Shown in pieces: positions 1 through 9,948 of a stretch of 64,000 nt of DNA. The DNA is from Streptomyces anulatus (GTDB lineage Bacteria > Actinomycetota > Actinomycetes > Streptomycetales > Streptomycetaceae). The notes below the pieces were generated by a model. The model worked only from the letters and a program-made list of their open reading frames with translations. It was not told the DNA's origin and did not search any database. Within the stretch, counting starts at the first letter, position 1. Each line of letters starts with the position of its first letter. The stretch lies in NCBI RefSeq assembly GCF_014650675.1, contig NZ_BMVK01000002.1, positions 754,528-818,527 of the forward strand, read 5' to 3'. The position numbers were made by a program, and so were the translations under genes.

Positions 1-1
1 C

Positions 2-1090
2 GTGGGAATCGTCCTGGCGGTCGTGCTGATCGCCGGTGTGGCCGCGGCCGTCGCCCTGGGCCGCGACAGCGGGGACAGCGGCACGGCCGGAAAGACCGTG
101 CGCGGAGTGATCGGGTCGGAGAAGGCCGAGTTCTTCGCCGACCCCGACACCGTGAAGGCCCTCGCGGCCAAGGGGTTCACCGTCCGGACGGAGACCTCCG
201 GTTCCTGGGCGATGGACCGACTGCCCCTGAAGGGCTACGACTTCGCCTTCCCCGGCTCGAAGGCCCCGGCCGATGAGCTGCGCCGGGGGTCCGAGGCCCA
301 GGGCGGCCCGCTGCGGCCGTTCTACTCGCCGCTCGTCGTGGTCGCCCACCGCAACGCGGCCGAGGTCCTCGCGGACAACGGGCTGGCCCGGCTGCGGGCC
401 GACGGCGGGTCGAAGTTCACCACACAGGGGACGCTGCTCATGGGCCCCTACCTGGCGGCGGCCGAGGACGACCGGACCTGGCAGCAGCTCAAGGGGGCGT
501 CCGGGCACTCCGAGTTGAGCGGCACGGTGTTCATCACGAGCACCGACCCCGTCGCCTCCAACTCCGGCGCGCTCTACCTCGCCGCCGCCTCGTACGTCGC
601 CGACGGCGGCCGGGTCGCCACGGACGCGAAGGCCGTGGAGCGCACCGCGCCCCTGATGCGCAAGCTCGTCCAGGTGCAGGGCGCGCAGCAGACGAGCAGC
701 GACGCGCCGTTCCGCGACTTCATCAGCGGAGTGGGCAACCCCATCGTGCTGGTCTACGAGTCGCAGGTGGCCTCGCTCCTGATGAGCAGTCAGCGACAGG
801 AGATCGGCGACCTCGTCGTCCTCTACCCGGACACCACGGTGTCCAGCGACCACACTCTCGTACCGCTGACCGACCACGGCCGCGAGCTCGGCGAGCTGCT
901 GTCCACCGACCCCGGGCTGCGGGAGCTGGCTGTACGGCACGGCTTCCGGCCCCAGGGCGCGGCGGCCGAGTTCATCACCGCGACCGCGGATCACACCGCC
1001 TACATCGACCAGCGGCTGACCGGCGTACGCCAGGCGCCCGTGCCCACCGCGGAGGTGCTGCGCTCGATGGCACGGCGGGCCCGCGGCTGA
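2..1090 (+). CDS. Substrate-binding-like membrane-anchored protein (5' end outside window)
   Basis: The reading frame enters from the window edge, so the true start is probably upstream and only 362 residues are visible. It opens with a hydrophobic segment (about residues 1-20) that would anchor or export the rest. The body resembles a periplasmic-binding-protein fold. It contains a TDPVASNSG motif near residue 180, and a closely similar TDPSRSNSG motif occurs in the lipoprotein two genes downstream, so the two binding domains are probably paralogous. It lies 98 nt upstream of telA on the same strand, in a run of four genes. The ligand is unknown; solute-binding protein is inferred from fold-like features only. 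Confidence 0.75.
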   Translation: MGIVLAVVLIAGVAAAVALGRDSGDSGTAGKTVRGVIGSEKAEFFADPDTVKALAAKGFTVRTETSGSWAMDRLPLKGYDFAFPGSKAPADELRRGSEAQGGPLRPFYSPLVVVAHRNAAEVLADNGLARLRADGGSKFTTQGTLLMGPYLAAAEDDRTWQQLKGASGHSELSGTVFITSTDPVASNSGALYLAAASYVADGGRVATDAKAVERTAPLMRKLVQVQGAQQTSSDAPFRDFISGVGNPIVLVYESQVASLLMSSQRQEIGDLVVLYPDTTVSSDHTLVPLTDHGRELGELLSTDPGLRELAVRHGFRPQGAAAEFITATADHTAYIDQRLTGVRQAPVPTAEVLRSMARRARG

Positions 1091-1188
1091 CGACGCCACC
1101 GCCCGCACTCAGCCCTGTCCCGCGGTCCCGGCAGCCGGGCCTGTTCCCGGCTTCCGGACCCGCACTCGCAGCACAGGAGACCGCCACC

Positions 1189-2454
1189 ATGCCCCAGGAC
1201 GCCGGAGCCCGGAACGCCGGGCCTCAGGACGCCGGATCCAGGCCCGCCGGACCCCCGGACCCCCGACGGCCGTTCGACCCGCCGACCACCCCGCTCGTGC
1301 TCACCCCGCCCGCGCCCGTCGCCCCCGTCCGCGCCGAGCAGGCAGCCGGGCTCGTCCCGGTCGCGGAGGCCGTGCGCGCCGACATGGTCCGGCGCGCCGA
1401 GGAGTACGTCGACAGCCTCGCCGGACTCGACGCCCGCTCCCCCGAATTCGGCGCCCGGGTCGGCGAGATCGCCGCGCTCGGGCAGGGCGACATCCGCAGC
1501 GCCGCCCAGCAGTCCAACCGGATGCTGGACCGCACCGTCCGCGCGCTCGCCTCCGGCGAGGGCGACGCCCCGGCCCGTGTGGGGTCCTCGCTCGTCGAAC
1601 TGCGCCGCACGGTGGAGGACCTGGATCCGCGCGACACCCCGGGGCGCGGGGCCCGCCGGCTGCTGTCCCGGCTGCCGGGCGGGCGCCGGCTGCGCGACCA
1701 CGTCGCGAAGTACGCCTCCGCCAAGGGGACCCTCGACCGGATCGTCGGATCGCTCCGCAGCGGCCAGGACGAACTGCGGCGCGACAAAGCCGCGTTGCAC
1801 ACCGAGCGCAGCCGTCTGTGGGACTCCATGGGCAAGTTGCAGGAGTACGCGGTGCTCACCGAGGCCCTCGACGGCGTCGTGGAGCGGCGCATCGCGGAGG
1901 CCGGGGCCATGGGCGATCCGGCACGCGCGGACGCGCTGCGGGCCGACGTCCTCTTCCCCGTGCGGCAGAAGCACCAGGACCTGCTGACCCAGATCGCGGT
2001 CTGCGCGCAGGGGTACCTGGCGATGGACGTCGTACGGCGCAACAACGACGAGCTGATCAAGGGGGTCGACCGGGCGGCCACCACCACCGTGTCGGCGCTG
2101 CGGATCGCGGTGATGCTGTCCTCGGCGCTGGAGAACCAGCGCCGGGTGACCGAGCAGGTGCAGGTGCTGCGCTCGACCACCGAGGACCTGATCCGGGGCA
2201 ACGCGGAGATGCTCGCCACGCAGAGCGGGGAGATCCAGCGCATCGCGGCCGACCCCGCGGTCGGCGTCGAGACCCTGCGCACCGCGTTCGGGCAGATCTA
2301 CGCGACGCTCGACGCCATCGACACCTACAAGGCGCGGGCGACCGAGACCATGGCCGCCACCGTGGAGTCGCTGACCGCCGAACTCCAGGAGGCCGGAGCC
2401 CGGTTGGAACGCAGCCGGGCCGCCGACTCCACGCTGGAAGGAGGCCGCTCATGA
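1189..2454 (+). CDS. telA: TelA-family toxic anion resistance protein
   Basis: A 421-residue cytoplasmic protein of the TelA/toxic anion resistance family, linked in other bacteria to tellurite and membrane-active stress tolerance. The first 40 or so residues are rich in Pro, Ala and Gly and look disordered. The remainder is almost entirely helical and Arg/Glu/Leu-rich, as expected for the family's long helical bundle. The ATG follows an AGGAG ribosome site. The stop overlaps the next start as ATGA, so the downstream lipoprotein is translationally coupled. The pairing with binding-protein/VWA genes suggests a membrane-stress complex, which is inference. Confidence 0.85.
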   Translation: MPQDAGARNAGPQDAGSRPAGPPDPRRPFDPPTTPLVLTPPAPVAPVRAEQAAGLVPVAEAVRADMVRRAEEYVDSLAGLDARSPEFGARVGEIAALGQGDIRSAAQQSNRMLDRTVRALASGEGDAPARVGSSLVELRRTVEDLDPRDTPGRGARRLLSRLPGGRRLRDHVAKYASAKGTLDRIVGSLRSGQDELRRDKAALHTERSRLWDSMGKLQEYAVLTEALDGVVERRIAEAGAMGDPARADALRADVLFPVRQKHQDLLTQIAVCAQGYLAMDVVRRNNDELIKGVDRAATTTVSALRIAVMLSSALENQRRVTEQVQVLRSTTEDLIRGNAEMLATQSGEIQRIAADPAVGVETLRTAFGQIYATLDAIDTYKARATETMAATVESLTAELQEAGARLERSRAADSTLEGGRS

Positions 2455-4067
2455 ACAGCGGCCCGGGAAAGGGCTCCCCGGCCCGGCGCGCGTTCCTCCC
2501 GCTGCTGGCCGCGGCCCTGCTCGTCCCGCTCGCCGCCTGCACGACGGACCGGGACGCCGGACGGGACACCGGCCGGGACGACGACGGACGGCCTAGCACG
2601 GGAACCGTCCGGGTGCTGGCCTCCAGCGAACTCAGCGACATGGAACCCCTGTTGGAGAAGGCCCGCGAGGCGACCGGGATCACCGTGCGCCCCACCTGGG
2701 CGGGCACGCTGGACGCCGTGGAGCGCCTGGCGTCCGGGAAGGCGGACGGGGCGTTCGACGCGGTGTGGCTGTCGTCCAACGACTATCTGCGCCTCGACCC
2801 GGAGGCCGCGCGCCGGATCGCCTCCGAGACCCCGCTGATGGCCTCCCCGGTCGCCCTCGGGGTACGGCCCGCGACGGTACGGCGGCTCGGCTGGGATGCC
2901 GGGGCGGTCAGCTGGGCGCAGGTCCACCGGGCGGTCGCGGCCGGGGACCTGACGTACGGGATGACCGATCCGAGCCGCTCCAACTCCGGTTTCGCCGCGC
3001 TGATCTCGGTGGCGTCCGGGCTCTCCGGCGCGCAGGCGGCGCTCACCGACGCCGATGTCCGCAAGGCCGGGCCGAAGCTGAAGGAGTTCTTCGCCGGGCA
3101 GCGGCTGACCTCCGGCTCCTCGGGCTGGCTGGCCTCCGCGTACGCCCGGCGCTCCACGGTGGACGCGCTGATCAACTACGAGTCGGTGCTGCTGTCCCTG
3201 AACCGGGACACCGGCGCCGGGCTGACGGTGATCCGCCCCCGCGACGGGGTGGTGACCGCCGACTACCCGCTGAGCGCGCTCACCGGGGCCACGCCCGACG
3301 CCCGGGACGCGGTGCGGGCCCTGGCCGAGCACTTCCGGTCCACCGGGGTGCAGCGGGAGATCACCGCGCGGACCCTGCGCCGGCCGGTCGTCGCCGCCGC
3401 GCGTCCCGCCGATCCGCTCTCCCCCGAGCAGCGCCGCGAACTGCCGTTCCCCGGAACGCGGTCGGTCGCGGACGGGCTGCTGTCCTCGTACGAGCACCGG
3501 TTGAGGCGGCCGTCGCGGACCGTGTACGTACTGGACACCTCCGGGTCGATGAAGGGCGGGCGGCTCGCGCAGCTGAAGTCCGCGCTGAACGGGCTGACCG
3601 GCGACTTCCGTGAGCGTGAACAGGTCACGCTGCTGCCGTTCGGGTCCACCGTCAAACAGGTCCGCACGCACACCGTCGACCCGGCGGACCCGAAGGCGGG
3701 CCCGGCGGCGATCCGGGCGGACGCCGCGGCGCTGACGGCCGAGGGGGACACCGCGATCTACTCGTCGCTCGCCGCGGCCTACGACCACCTCGGCCCGGAC
3801 ACCGAATCGGCGTTCACCTCCGTCGTGCTGATGACGGACGGCGAGAACACGGCGGGCCGGTCGGCGGCGGAGTTCGCGGCGTTCTACCGGGCGCTGCCCG
3901 CCGCCCGGCAGGTCACCCCGGTGTTCCCGATCGTGTTCGGCGACTCCGACCGCTCGGAGCTGGAATCGATCGCCTCACTGACCGGCGGCCGGCTCTTCGA
4001 CGGGACGAAGGAGGAGGGTCCCGGGTCGCTGGACGGGGCGTTCGAGGAGATCCGTGGCTACCAGTAG
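2451..4067 (+). CDS. Substrate-binding and VWA domain lipoprotein
   Basis: A 538-residue predicted lipoprotein. The N-terminus has a basic stretch, a hydrophobic core and a lipobox (LAAC, Cys near residue 24). Residues about 45-320 look like a bacterial extracellular binding-protein domain with a TDPSRSNSG motif. Residues about 355-535 form a von Willebrand factor A domain with an intact MIDAS (DTSGS, first Asp near residue 362) and a later LMTDGENT motif. The start at 2451 gives a 4-nt overlap with telA; a much longer open frame upstream is a shadow of telA. The protein probably sits on the outer membrane face and binds a partner through a metal-dependent VWA site. Confidence 0.85.
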   Translation: MNSGPGKGSPARRAFLPLLAAALLVPLAACTTDRDAGRDTGRDDDGRPSTGTVRVLASSELSDMEPLLEKAREATGITVRPTWAGTLDAVERLASGKADGAFDAVWLSSNDYLRLDPEAARRIASETPLMASPVALGVRPATVRRLGWDAGAVSWAQVHRAVAAGDLTYGMTDPSRSNSGFAALISVASGLSGAQAALTDADVRKAGPKLKEFFAGQRLTSGSSGWLASAYARRSTVDALINYESVLLSLNRDTGAGLTVIRPRDGVVTADYPLSALTGATPDARDAVRALAEHFRSTGVQREITARTLRRPVVAAARPADPLSPEQRRELPFPGTRSVADGLLSSYEHRLRRPSRTVYVLDTSGSMKGGRLAQLKSALNGLTGDFREREQVTLLPFGSTVKQVRTHTVDPADPKAGPAAIRADAAALTAEGDTAIYSSLAAAYDHLGPDTESAFTSVVLMTDGENTAGRSAAEFAAFYRALPAARQVTPVFPIVFGDSDRSELESIASLTGGRLFDGTKEEGPGSLDGAFEEIRGYQ

Positions 4068-4740
4068 GAACCGGGGCGGAGGGAGATCCGTGGCGGCCCG
4101 CGCGGCCGGCTATCTGGAGTCGGCCCGGAATCTGACCGGCAGCGCCGCGGCCCTCGGCGGTCTCGCCCTCACCTTCGCCGGGTTCGCGGGGGCGTACTGG
4201 CCGGTGGTGGTCGGCGGGCTGTACGGGGCGGGCGCGCTGCTCGCCCCGCCGCCCCGGCCGGCCGCCCCCGCGTTCGAGGAGCCGTCGTCCCGGCTGGACG
4301 AGCTGCGGGCCGGCCTGGTGACCCTGCGGGCGTATCTGGACCGGGTGGACCTGCCGGACGCCGCGACGGAACGGCTCACCGCGCTGACCGGCCTGCTGGA
4401 CGGGCTGCTGGCCCCCGGCTGGGTCTCCGAGGCGCTGGCGGAGGATCCGGAGGGCGTGCACGTGGTGGCGCGGGCGGTGCGCCGGGATGTCCCGGAGTCC
4501 GTCGACGCGTATCTGCGGACTCGGTGGTGGACGCGGCTCGCGCCGGGCGCGCGGGCTCCGGAGGAGGAGCTGGAGCGGCAGGTGGCGCTGCTGCACGGGG
4601 AGGCGCAGGAGCTGGTGGACGGGTTGCGGGAGGCGGAGGAGCTGCGCCAGCGGTCCCACACGAAGTACCTGGAGGACCGGGGCGGGGGCGGCCTGCGGCG
4701 CACGTCTCCCGCGAAGGAGGGGCGGCCCCCGGAACCGTGA
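4054..4740 (+). CDS. Hypothetical membrane protein of the telA cluster
   Basis: A 228-residue protein overlapping the preceding gene by 14 nt, which indicates co-translation. Two hydrophobic stretches at about residues 27-64 form a hairpin-like membrane anchor. The rest is a charged, helical, Glu/Arg/Leu-rich cytoplasmic tail. I do not recognise a named family. Conserved position at the end of the telA run suggests it is the membrane partner of TelA or the VWA lipoprotein. The stop codon lies inside a strong terminator hairpin. Confidence 0.75.
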   Translation: MATSRNRGGGRSVAARAAGYLESARNLTGSAAALGGLALTFAGFAGAYWPVVVGGLYGAGALLAPPPRPAAPAFEEPSSRLDELRAGLVTLRAYLDRVDLPDAATERLTALTGLLDGLLAPGWVSEALAEDPEGVHVVARAVRRDVPESVDAYLRTRWWTRLAPGARAPEEELERQVALLHGEAQELVDGLREAEELRQRSHTKYLEDRGGGGLRRTSPAKEGRPPEP

Positions 4741-4756
4741 GGGGGTTCCGGGGGCC
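4724..4756. terminator. Terminator hairpin ending the telA run
   Basis: A perfect 13-bp inverted repeat (GGCCCCCGGAACC and its complement) around a 7-nt loop, overlapping the stop codon of the upstream gene. It lies between convergent genes and could serve both strands. Confidence 0.7.
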
Positions 4757-4897
4757 GGGAGGGTGTCCTTGGTCGGGGACAGGCCCTCCGGGGCTGTCGG
4801 CGCGGACAGGCCCCGTACCGCGGCGGGTCGTTCGGCCCCACAGGTCAGGGCGGATGTCCGACGGACCCGGCCGCGGGGTTCAGCGGGAGCGCGGGGC

Positions 4898-6748
4898 TCA
4901 GCCGAGGCGCTTCACCAGCGCGTGGTACTCGTCCCACAGCTCCTTGGGCGTGTGGTCGCCGAAGGTGTTGAGGTGCTCGGGGACCAGGGCGGCCTCCTCG
5001 CGCCAGACCTTCTTGTCGACCGTGAGGAGGAAGTCGAGGTCGGCCTCGGAGAGGTCCAGGCCCTCGGTGTCGAGCGCGCCCTTGGCCGGCAGGATGCCGA
5101 TCGGGGACTCGACGCCCTCGCCCTTGCCCTCCAGGCGCTCCACGATCCACTTCAGGACGCGGCTGTTCTCGCCGAAGCCGGGCCAGACGAACTTGCCCGC
5201 GTCGTTCTTGCGGAACCAGTTCACGTAGTAGATCTTCGGGAGCTTCGACTGGTCGGCCTTGTCGGCGCCCACCTTGACCCAGTGGTTCATGTAGTCGCCC
5301 ATGTTGTAGCCGCAGAACGGCAGCATGGCGAACGGGTCGCGGCGCAGCTCGCCGACCTTGCCCTCGGCGGCGGCGGTCTTCTCGGAGGCGACGTTGGCCC
5401 CGAGGAAGACGCCGTGCTGCCAGTCGAAGGACTCGGTGACCAGCGGGACGGCGGAGGCGCGGCGGCCGCCGAAGAGGATCGCCGAGATCGGCACGCCCTT
5501 GGGGTCCTCCCACTCGGGCGCGATGATCGGGCACTGTCCGGCGGGGACGGTGAAGCGGGCGTTGGGGTGGGCGGCGGGCGTGCCGGACTCGGGGGTCCAG
5601 TCGTTGCCCTTCCAGTCGGTGAGGTGCGCGGGCGCCTCCTCGGTCATGCCCTCCCACCAGACGTCGCCGTCGTCGGTGAGCGCGACGTTGGTGAAGACGG
5701 AGTTGCCCCACATGGTCTTCATGGCGTTGGCGTTGGTGTGCTCGCCGGTGCCGGGCGCGACGCCGAAGAAGCCGGCCTCGGGGTTGATCGCGTAGAGGCG
5801 GCCGTCCTCGCCGAACCGCATCCAGGCGATGTCGTCGCCGATGGTCTCCACGGTCCAGCCGGGGATGGTCGGCTCCAGCATGGCGAGGTTGGTCTTGCCG
5901 CAGGCCGAGGGGAAGGCAGCCGCGACGTACTTGCTCTCACCGCGCGGCGGCGTGAGCTTCAGGATGAGCATGTGCTCGGCGAGCCAGCCCTCGTCGCGGG
6001 CCATGACGGACGCGATGCGCAGGGCGTAGCACTTCTTGCCCAGCAGGGCGTTGCCGCCGTAGCCGGAGCCGTACGACCAGATCTCGCGGTCCTCGGGGAA
6101 GTGCGAGATGTACTTGGTGGTGTTGCAGGGCCACGGGACGTCCTCCTGGCCCTCCTCCAGGGGAGCGCCCAGGGTGTGGACGGCCTTCACGAAGAAGCCG
6201 TCGGTGCCCAGCTCGTCCAGGACGGCCTGGCCCATGCGGGTCATGGTGCGCATGGAGACGGCGACGTACGCGGAGTCGGTGATCTCGACGCCGATGGCGG
6301 AGAGCGGCGAGCCGACGGGCCCCATGCAGAAGGGCACGACGTACATGGTCCGCCCACGCATGGACCCGCGGAAGACACCGTCCGCACCGGTGAAGCTGTT
6401 TCCTTCTTCCCCGGTAAAGATGGCCCGCATCTCGGCGGGGTCCTTCCAGTGATTGGTCGGACCCGCGTCCCTCTCCTCCTTGGAGCAGATGAACGTACGG
6501 TCCTCGACGCGGGCGACATCGCTCGGGTCGGACGCGGCGTAGTACGAGTTCGGCCGCTTGATCTCGTCCAGCTTGGTGAACGTGCCCTTGGCCACGAGCT
6601 CCCCGCACAGGCGCTCGTACTCGGCCTCGGAGCCGTCGCACCAGACCACCCGGTCCGGCTGGGTGATCGCTGCGATCTCGTCGACCCAGGAGACCAGCTC
6701 CTGGTGGTGGGTGGGGACAGTGAGGGGAGCCGCGATGTCGCGCGCCAC
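4898..6748 (-). CDS. pckG: Phosphoenolpyruvate carboxykinase (GTP)
   Basis: A 616-residue, full-length GTP-dependent PEP carboxykinase. It converts oxaloacetate and GTP to phosphoenolpyruvate and CO2, the entry step of gluconeogenesis and the main PEP-oxaloacetate link in actinomycetes. Diagnostic motifs are present: the P-loop with the hyper-reactive cysteine (FPSACGKTN), the metal-binding GDDIAW segment and the guanine-binding region near WPCNTTKY. The GTG start is preceded by AGGAG at good spacing. It is convergent with the telA run and divergent from the hemolysin III gene across a 224-nt intergenic region. Confidence 0.97.
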   Translation of the reverse strand: MARDIAAPLTVPTHHQELVSWVDEIAAITQPDRVVWCDGSEAEYERLCGELVAKGTFTKLDEIKRPNSYYAASDPSDVARVEDRTFICSKEERDAGPTNHWKDPAEMRAIFTGEEGNSFTGADGVFRGSMRGRTMYVVPFCMGPVGSPLSAIGVEITDSAYVAVSMRTMTRMGQAVLDELGTDGFFVKAVHTLGAPLEEGQEDVPWPCNTTKYISHFPEDREIWSYGSGYGGNALLGKKCYALRIASVMARDEGWLAEHMLILKLTPPRGESKYVAAAFPSACGKTNLAMLEPTIPGWTVETIGDDIAWMRFGEDGRLYAINPEAGFFGVAPGTGEHTNANAMKTMWGNSVFTNVALTDDGDVWWEGMTEEAPAHLTDWKGNDWTPESGTPAAHPNARFTVPAGQCPIIAPEWEDPKGVPISAILFGGRRASAVPLVTESFDWQHGVFLGANVASEKTAAAEGKVGELRRDPFAMLPFCGYNMGDYMNHWVKVGADKADQSKLPKIYYVNWFRKNDAGKFVWPGFGENSRVLKWIVERLEGKGEGVESPIGILPAKGALDTEGLDLSEADLDFLLTVDKKVWREEAALVPEHLNTFGDHTPKELWDEYHALVKRLG

Positions 6749-6959
6749 GATCGCTCCTAGTTGAGGGTGTCAGTTGTCTGTAGGCCCCGTGGGGGCTGCG
6801 ACCCGGATGCTTCGTACCCTTCGAATTCCCCTGGCGCTCATCCGGTGCCGACTGCACTCATTTGATCATCCGACCGTTCCGCCCATATGTCCAGGGGGGC
6901 TCACACGTGAGCATCGCCACTCATTTACGCCCCAAATCCACTACTTACGGTGGCGTAGG

Positions 6960-6965
6960 TAGCAT
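6960..6965 (+). promoter_or_regulatory. -10 box of a leaderless promoter, hemolysin III gene
   Basis: TAGCAT followed by exactly 7 nt and then the ATG at 6973, placing the transcription start at or next to the start codon. This favours 6973 over the in-frame ATG at 6964, which lies within the -10 box. Confidence 0.55.
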
Positions 6966-6972
6966 GCGGGTC

Positions 6973-7665
6973 ATGACTGACGTTGCCGCTGACGCCGCGA
7001 CCCCGGGCCCCGTCGTACTCGACCCCACCCCCGTCAAACCGCGCATGCGCGGCTGGCTGCACGCCGGAATGTTCCCAGCGGTGCTGATCGCCGGGATCAC
7101 CCTGATCGCCCTGACCGACAGCACGACGGCCCGGATCGCCTGTGGCGTCTACATCCTCAGCGCCTGTCTGCTGTTCGGCGTCAGCGCGGTCTACCACCGC
7201 GGCACGTGGGGACCGCGCGGCGAGGCGGTGCTCCGCCGCCTGGACCACGCCAACATCTTCCTGATCATCGCGGGCACCTACACGCCGCTGACGCTGCTCC
7301 TGCTCCCCGAGTCCACCGCCCGGCCCCTGCTGTGGGCGGTCTGGGCGGCCGCGGCGGCGGGCATCGCCTTCCGGGTGTTCTGGGTCGGCGCGCCGCGCTG
7401 GCTCTACACCCCGTGCTACATCGCGATGGGCTGGGCGGCGGTCTTCTTCCTGCCCGACTTCATGCGGACCGGCGGCATCGCGGTCCTGGTCCTCGTCGTG
7501 GTCGGCGGGCTGCTGTACAGCGCGGGCGGTGTGATCTACGGGATCAAGAAGCCGAACCCGTCGCCGCGCTGGTTCGGCTTCCACGAGGTCTTCCACTCGC
7601 TGACGCTGGCGGCCTTCGTCGCGCACTACGTGGGCATCTCGCTGGTGGCGTACCAGCACGGATAG
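6973..7665 (+). CDS. Hemolysin III / TrhA family membrane protein
   Basis: A 230-residue integral membrane protein with about seven transmembrane segments of the hemolysin III (TrhA, PAQR-related) family. Characteristic histidines are visible: SAVYHRG near the first conserved block and HEVFHSLTLAAF-VAHY near the C-terminus, matching the proposed metal-binding site of PAQR proteins. The family has been linked to membrane-lipid homeostasis; haemolysis is not its likely role here. I chose the start at 6973 because it sits 7 nt after a -10 box. It is convergent with the DUF255 gene and shares a terminator with it. Confidence 0.88.
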   Translation: MTDVAADAATPGPVVLDPTPVKPRMRGWLHAGMFPAVLIAGITLIALTDSTTARIACGVYILSACLLFGVSAVYHRGTWGPRGEAVLRRLDHANIFLIIAGTYTPLTLLLLPESTARPLLWAVWAAAAAGIAFRVFWVGAPRWLYTPCYIAMGWAAVFFLPDFMRTGGIAVLVLVVVGGLLYSAGGVIYGIKKPNPSPRWFGFHEVFHSLTLAAFVAHYVGISLVAYQHG

Positions 7666-7682
7666 GCGTTACCCGTACGACC

Positions 7683-7714
7683 GAGGGGCCGGCCGCACGG
7701 GCGACCGGCCCCTC
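7683..7714. terminator. Bidirectional terminator hairpin
   Basis: A 10-bp perfect stem (GAGGGGCCGG) with a 12-nt loop between the convergent hemolysin III and DUF255 genes. Confidence 0.65.
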
Positions 7715-7733
7715 AGCGCTTCCACGACAGCGC

Positions 7734-9752
7734 TCAGCCGCCGAGCTTCGCCGCCAGCTCGGCGGCGTCGGTCGTCGGCGCGTCGCACACGAAGTGCCGG
7801 CAGACGTACACGGTCGGCTCCCCGCCCACCTGCGGCCGGTCCACCAGCAGCGGGAACTCGGCCCCCGCCCCCGGCCCCTCGCCCGCCGCGACCACCGCGC
7901 CCGGGGCCCGCCCCAGCAGCGCCGTACGGTGCAGCTCCCCGCCGACCGGCCCGGCGACGGCGACCTCGCGGGGCCCGTCCAGCAGCGCTTCGGCCACCGC
8001 GAGCCCCCAGCCGACGAACCGGGGCACGCGCGGCCCCAGCGCCTTCACCACGCCGAGCGCACCCTCGGCGGCGGTGCGATGGGCCTCGGACCCGGTGTAC
8101 GCGGCGTACGAGAGCAGCGCCCCCGCGGCGGCCGTCCAGCCGGACGGGGTGGCGCTGTCGGTCGGATCCTGAGGCCGCCGGATGAGCTGCTCGGCGTCAT
8201 GGGCGGTGTCGTACAACTGACCGCCCTCCCCCGTGAACTGCTCCAGCACGATGTCCAGCAGGAACCCGGCGAACTCCAGCCAGGCCCCCTCCCCCGTCAC
8301 CGCCGCCAGCGCGAGGAAGCCCTCGGCGACATCGCCGTAGTCCTCCAGCACCCCGGCGTTGTCACCGGCGCGCCCGTCCTTGGAGGTACGGGTCAGCCGG
8401 GCCACCTCGCCCAGATGCACCCGGACCAGCAGATCGGCGGCCTCGGTGGCCCGCTCCACCAGATCCGGCCGGTCGAAGTACGCCCCGGTCTCGGCGAGCG
8501 CGGCGACGGCGAGCCCGTTCCAGGCGGCGACCACCTTGTCGTCCCGCCCCGGGCGCGGCCGCTCCGCGCGTGCCGCCAGCAGCCGGGCCCGTACGTCCGC
8601 AACCCGGGCGGCGTCCACGGGCCCCGTGTCCCCCGGCAGCCGGAGCACGGAGGCCCCCTCCTCGAACGTCCCCTCCTCCGTCACCCCGAAGTACGCGGCG
8701 GCGAAGGCGGCGTCGTCCTCGCCCAGCACCTCACGCAACTGGCCGGGCGTCCACACGTAGAAGGCGCCCTCGACATGCCTGCCGTCCGCGTCCTCGCTGT
8801 CCGCGTCCAGCGCGGAGGCGAAGCCGCCCTCGGCGGTCCGCAGCTCCCGCACCATGAAGTCCGCGGTCTCCAGGGCGATCCGCCGGGCCTCGTCCGACCC
8901 GGTGGTCCGCCACAGATGGGCGTACACGCGGCAGAGCAGCGCGTTGTCGTACAGCATCTTCTCGAAGTGCGGCACCACCCACTCCCGGTCCACGGAGTAC
9001 CGCGCGAAGCCCCCGCCGAGCTGGTCGTAGATCCCGCCCCGGGCCATCGCCGAGCAGGTGTCGGCGGCCATCTGGAGCGCCCCCTCCGACCCGGTACGGG
9101 CGTAGTGCCGCAACAGGAACTCCACCGCCATGGACGGCGGGAACTTGGGCGCGCCCCCGAACCCGCCGTACTGCTCGTCGTACTCCCGGGTCAGCCCGAG
9201 CAGTGCCTGCGCGGTCTCCTGCTCCCCCGGCACCCCGTCGCCACCGTGCACCAGCGAACGCCCCGCCAGATCCGCGACGATCCGCCCGGCGACCTCGGCG
9301 ACCTCCTCGCGCCGGTCGGTCCAGGCGGCCACCACACCCTCCAGAACCTGCTGGAAGGAGGGCGAGCCGTGCCGGGCCTCGGGCGGGAAGTAGGTCCCGA
9401 AGTAGAAGGGTTCGGCGTCCGCCGTGAGAAAGACGGTCATCGGCCACCCGCCGTGCCCGGTGGCGGCCTGGACGGCCTCCATGTAGACGGCGTCGACGTC
9501 GGGCCGCTCCTCCCGGTCGACCTTCACCGGCACGAAGTGCGCGTTGAGGTAGGCGGCGACGGTCTCGTCCTCGAACGACTCGTGGGCCATCACATGACAC
9601 CAGTGGCACGCGCTGTAGCCGACCGACAGCAGAACGGGTACATCACGCCGTTTCGCTTCCTCGAACGCCTCAGATCCCCACGGCCACCAGTCGACCGGAT
9701 TGTCAGCGTGCTGAAGCAGATAAGGCGAGGTCACACCAGCCAACCGGTTCAT
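7734..9752 (-). CDS. Thioredoxin-like DUF255/YyaL family protein
   Basis: A 672-residue protein of the YyaL/SSP411 family. The N-terminal thioredoxin-like DUF255 domain (about residues 1-170) carries the CHWCHVM active-site-like motif at residues 49-55. The rest is an (alpha/alpha)6-barrel similar to N-acylglucosamine 2-epimerases and glycosidases. The biochemical function is not established for bacterial members; a redox-linked role is inferred from the CxxC. The start at 9752 (MNRLAG...[14 protein letters not shown]) matches the family N-terminus, so the 20 extra in-frame residues upstream were rejected. Confidence 0.88.
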   Translation of the reverse strand: MNRLAGVTSPYLLQHADNPVDWWPWGSEAFEEAKRRDVPVLLSVGYSACHWCHVMAHESFEDETVAAYLNAHFVPVKVDREERPDVDAVYMEAVQAATGHGGWPMTVFLTADAEPFYFGTYFPPEARHGSPSFQQVLEGVVAAWTDRREEVAEVAGRIVADLAGRSLVHGGDGVPGEQETAQALLGLTREYDEQYGGFGGAPKFPPSMAVEFLLRHYARTGSEGALQMAADTCSAMARGGIYDQLGGGFARYSVDREWVVPHFEKMLYDNALLCRVYAHLWRTTGSDEARRIALETADFMVRELRTAEGGFASALDADSEDADGRHVEGAFYVWTPGQLREVLGEDDAAFAAAYFGVTEEGTFEEGASVLRLPGDTGPVDAARVADVRARLLAARAERPRPGRDDKVVAAWNGLAVAALAETGAYFDRPDLVERATEAADLLVRVHLGEVARLTRTSKDGRAGDNAGVLEDYGDVAEGFLALAAVTGEGAWLEFAGFLLDIVLEQFTGEGGQLYDTAHDAEQLIRRPQDPTDSATPSGWTAAAGALLSYAAYTGSEAHRTAAEGALGVVKALGPRVPRFVGWGLAVAEALLDGPREVAVAGPVGGELHRTALLGRAPGAVVAAGEGPGAGAEFPLLVDRPQVGGEPTVYVCRHFVCDAPTTDAAELAAKLGG

Positions 9753-9948
9753 ACGGCCCAGCCTCTCACAGCGTCTGCCACGACCAGTGAAACACTGACG
9801 AGCCCACCTCACTTGGCCGAATTCCCCTTATGCGCCATGACGTGGCAAGCGGCTCCTTCTCTTCCGAGTCGGGCAGCCCAGCACCTCGGAACAGTAGGCT
9901 TGGCGCAGCAGCGCCGGACCTGCCGAGGCCTCTCGAAGGAGGTACACC

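Noticed and set aside
1818..2450. Upstream extension of the VWA lipoprotein
   Set aside because: Overlaps telA in another frame, and the lipoprotein signal begins at 2451.
4487..6760. Plus-strand frame of 757 codons across pckG
   Set aside because: Antisense to pckG, which is certain by motifs.
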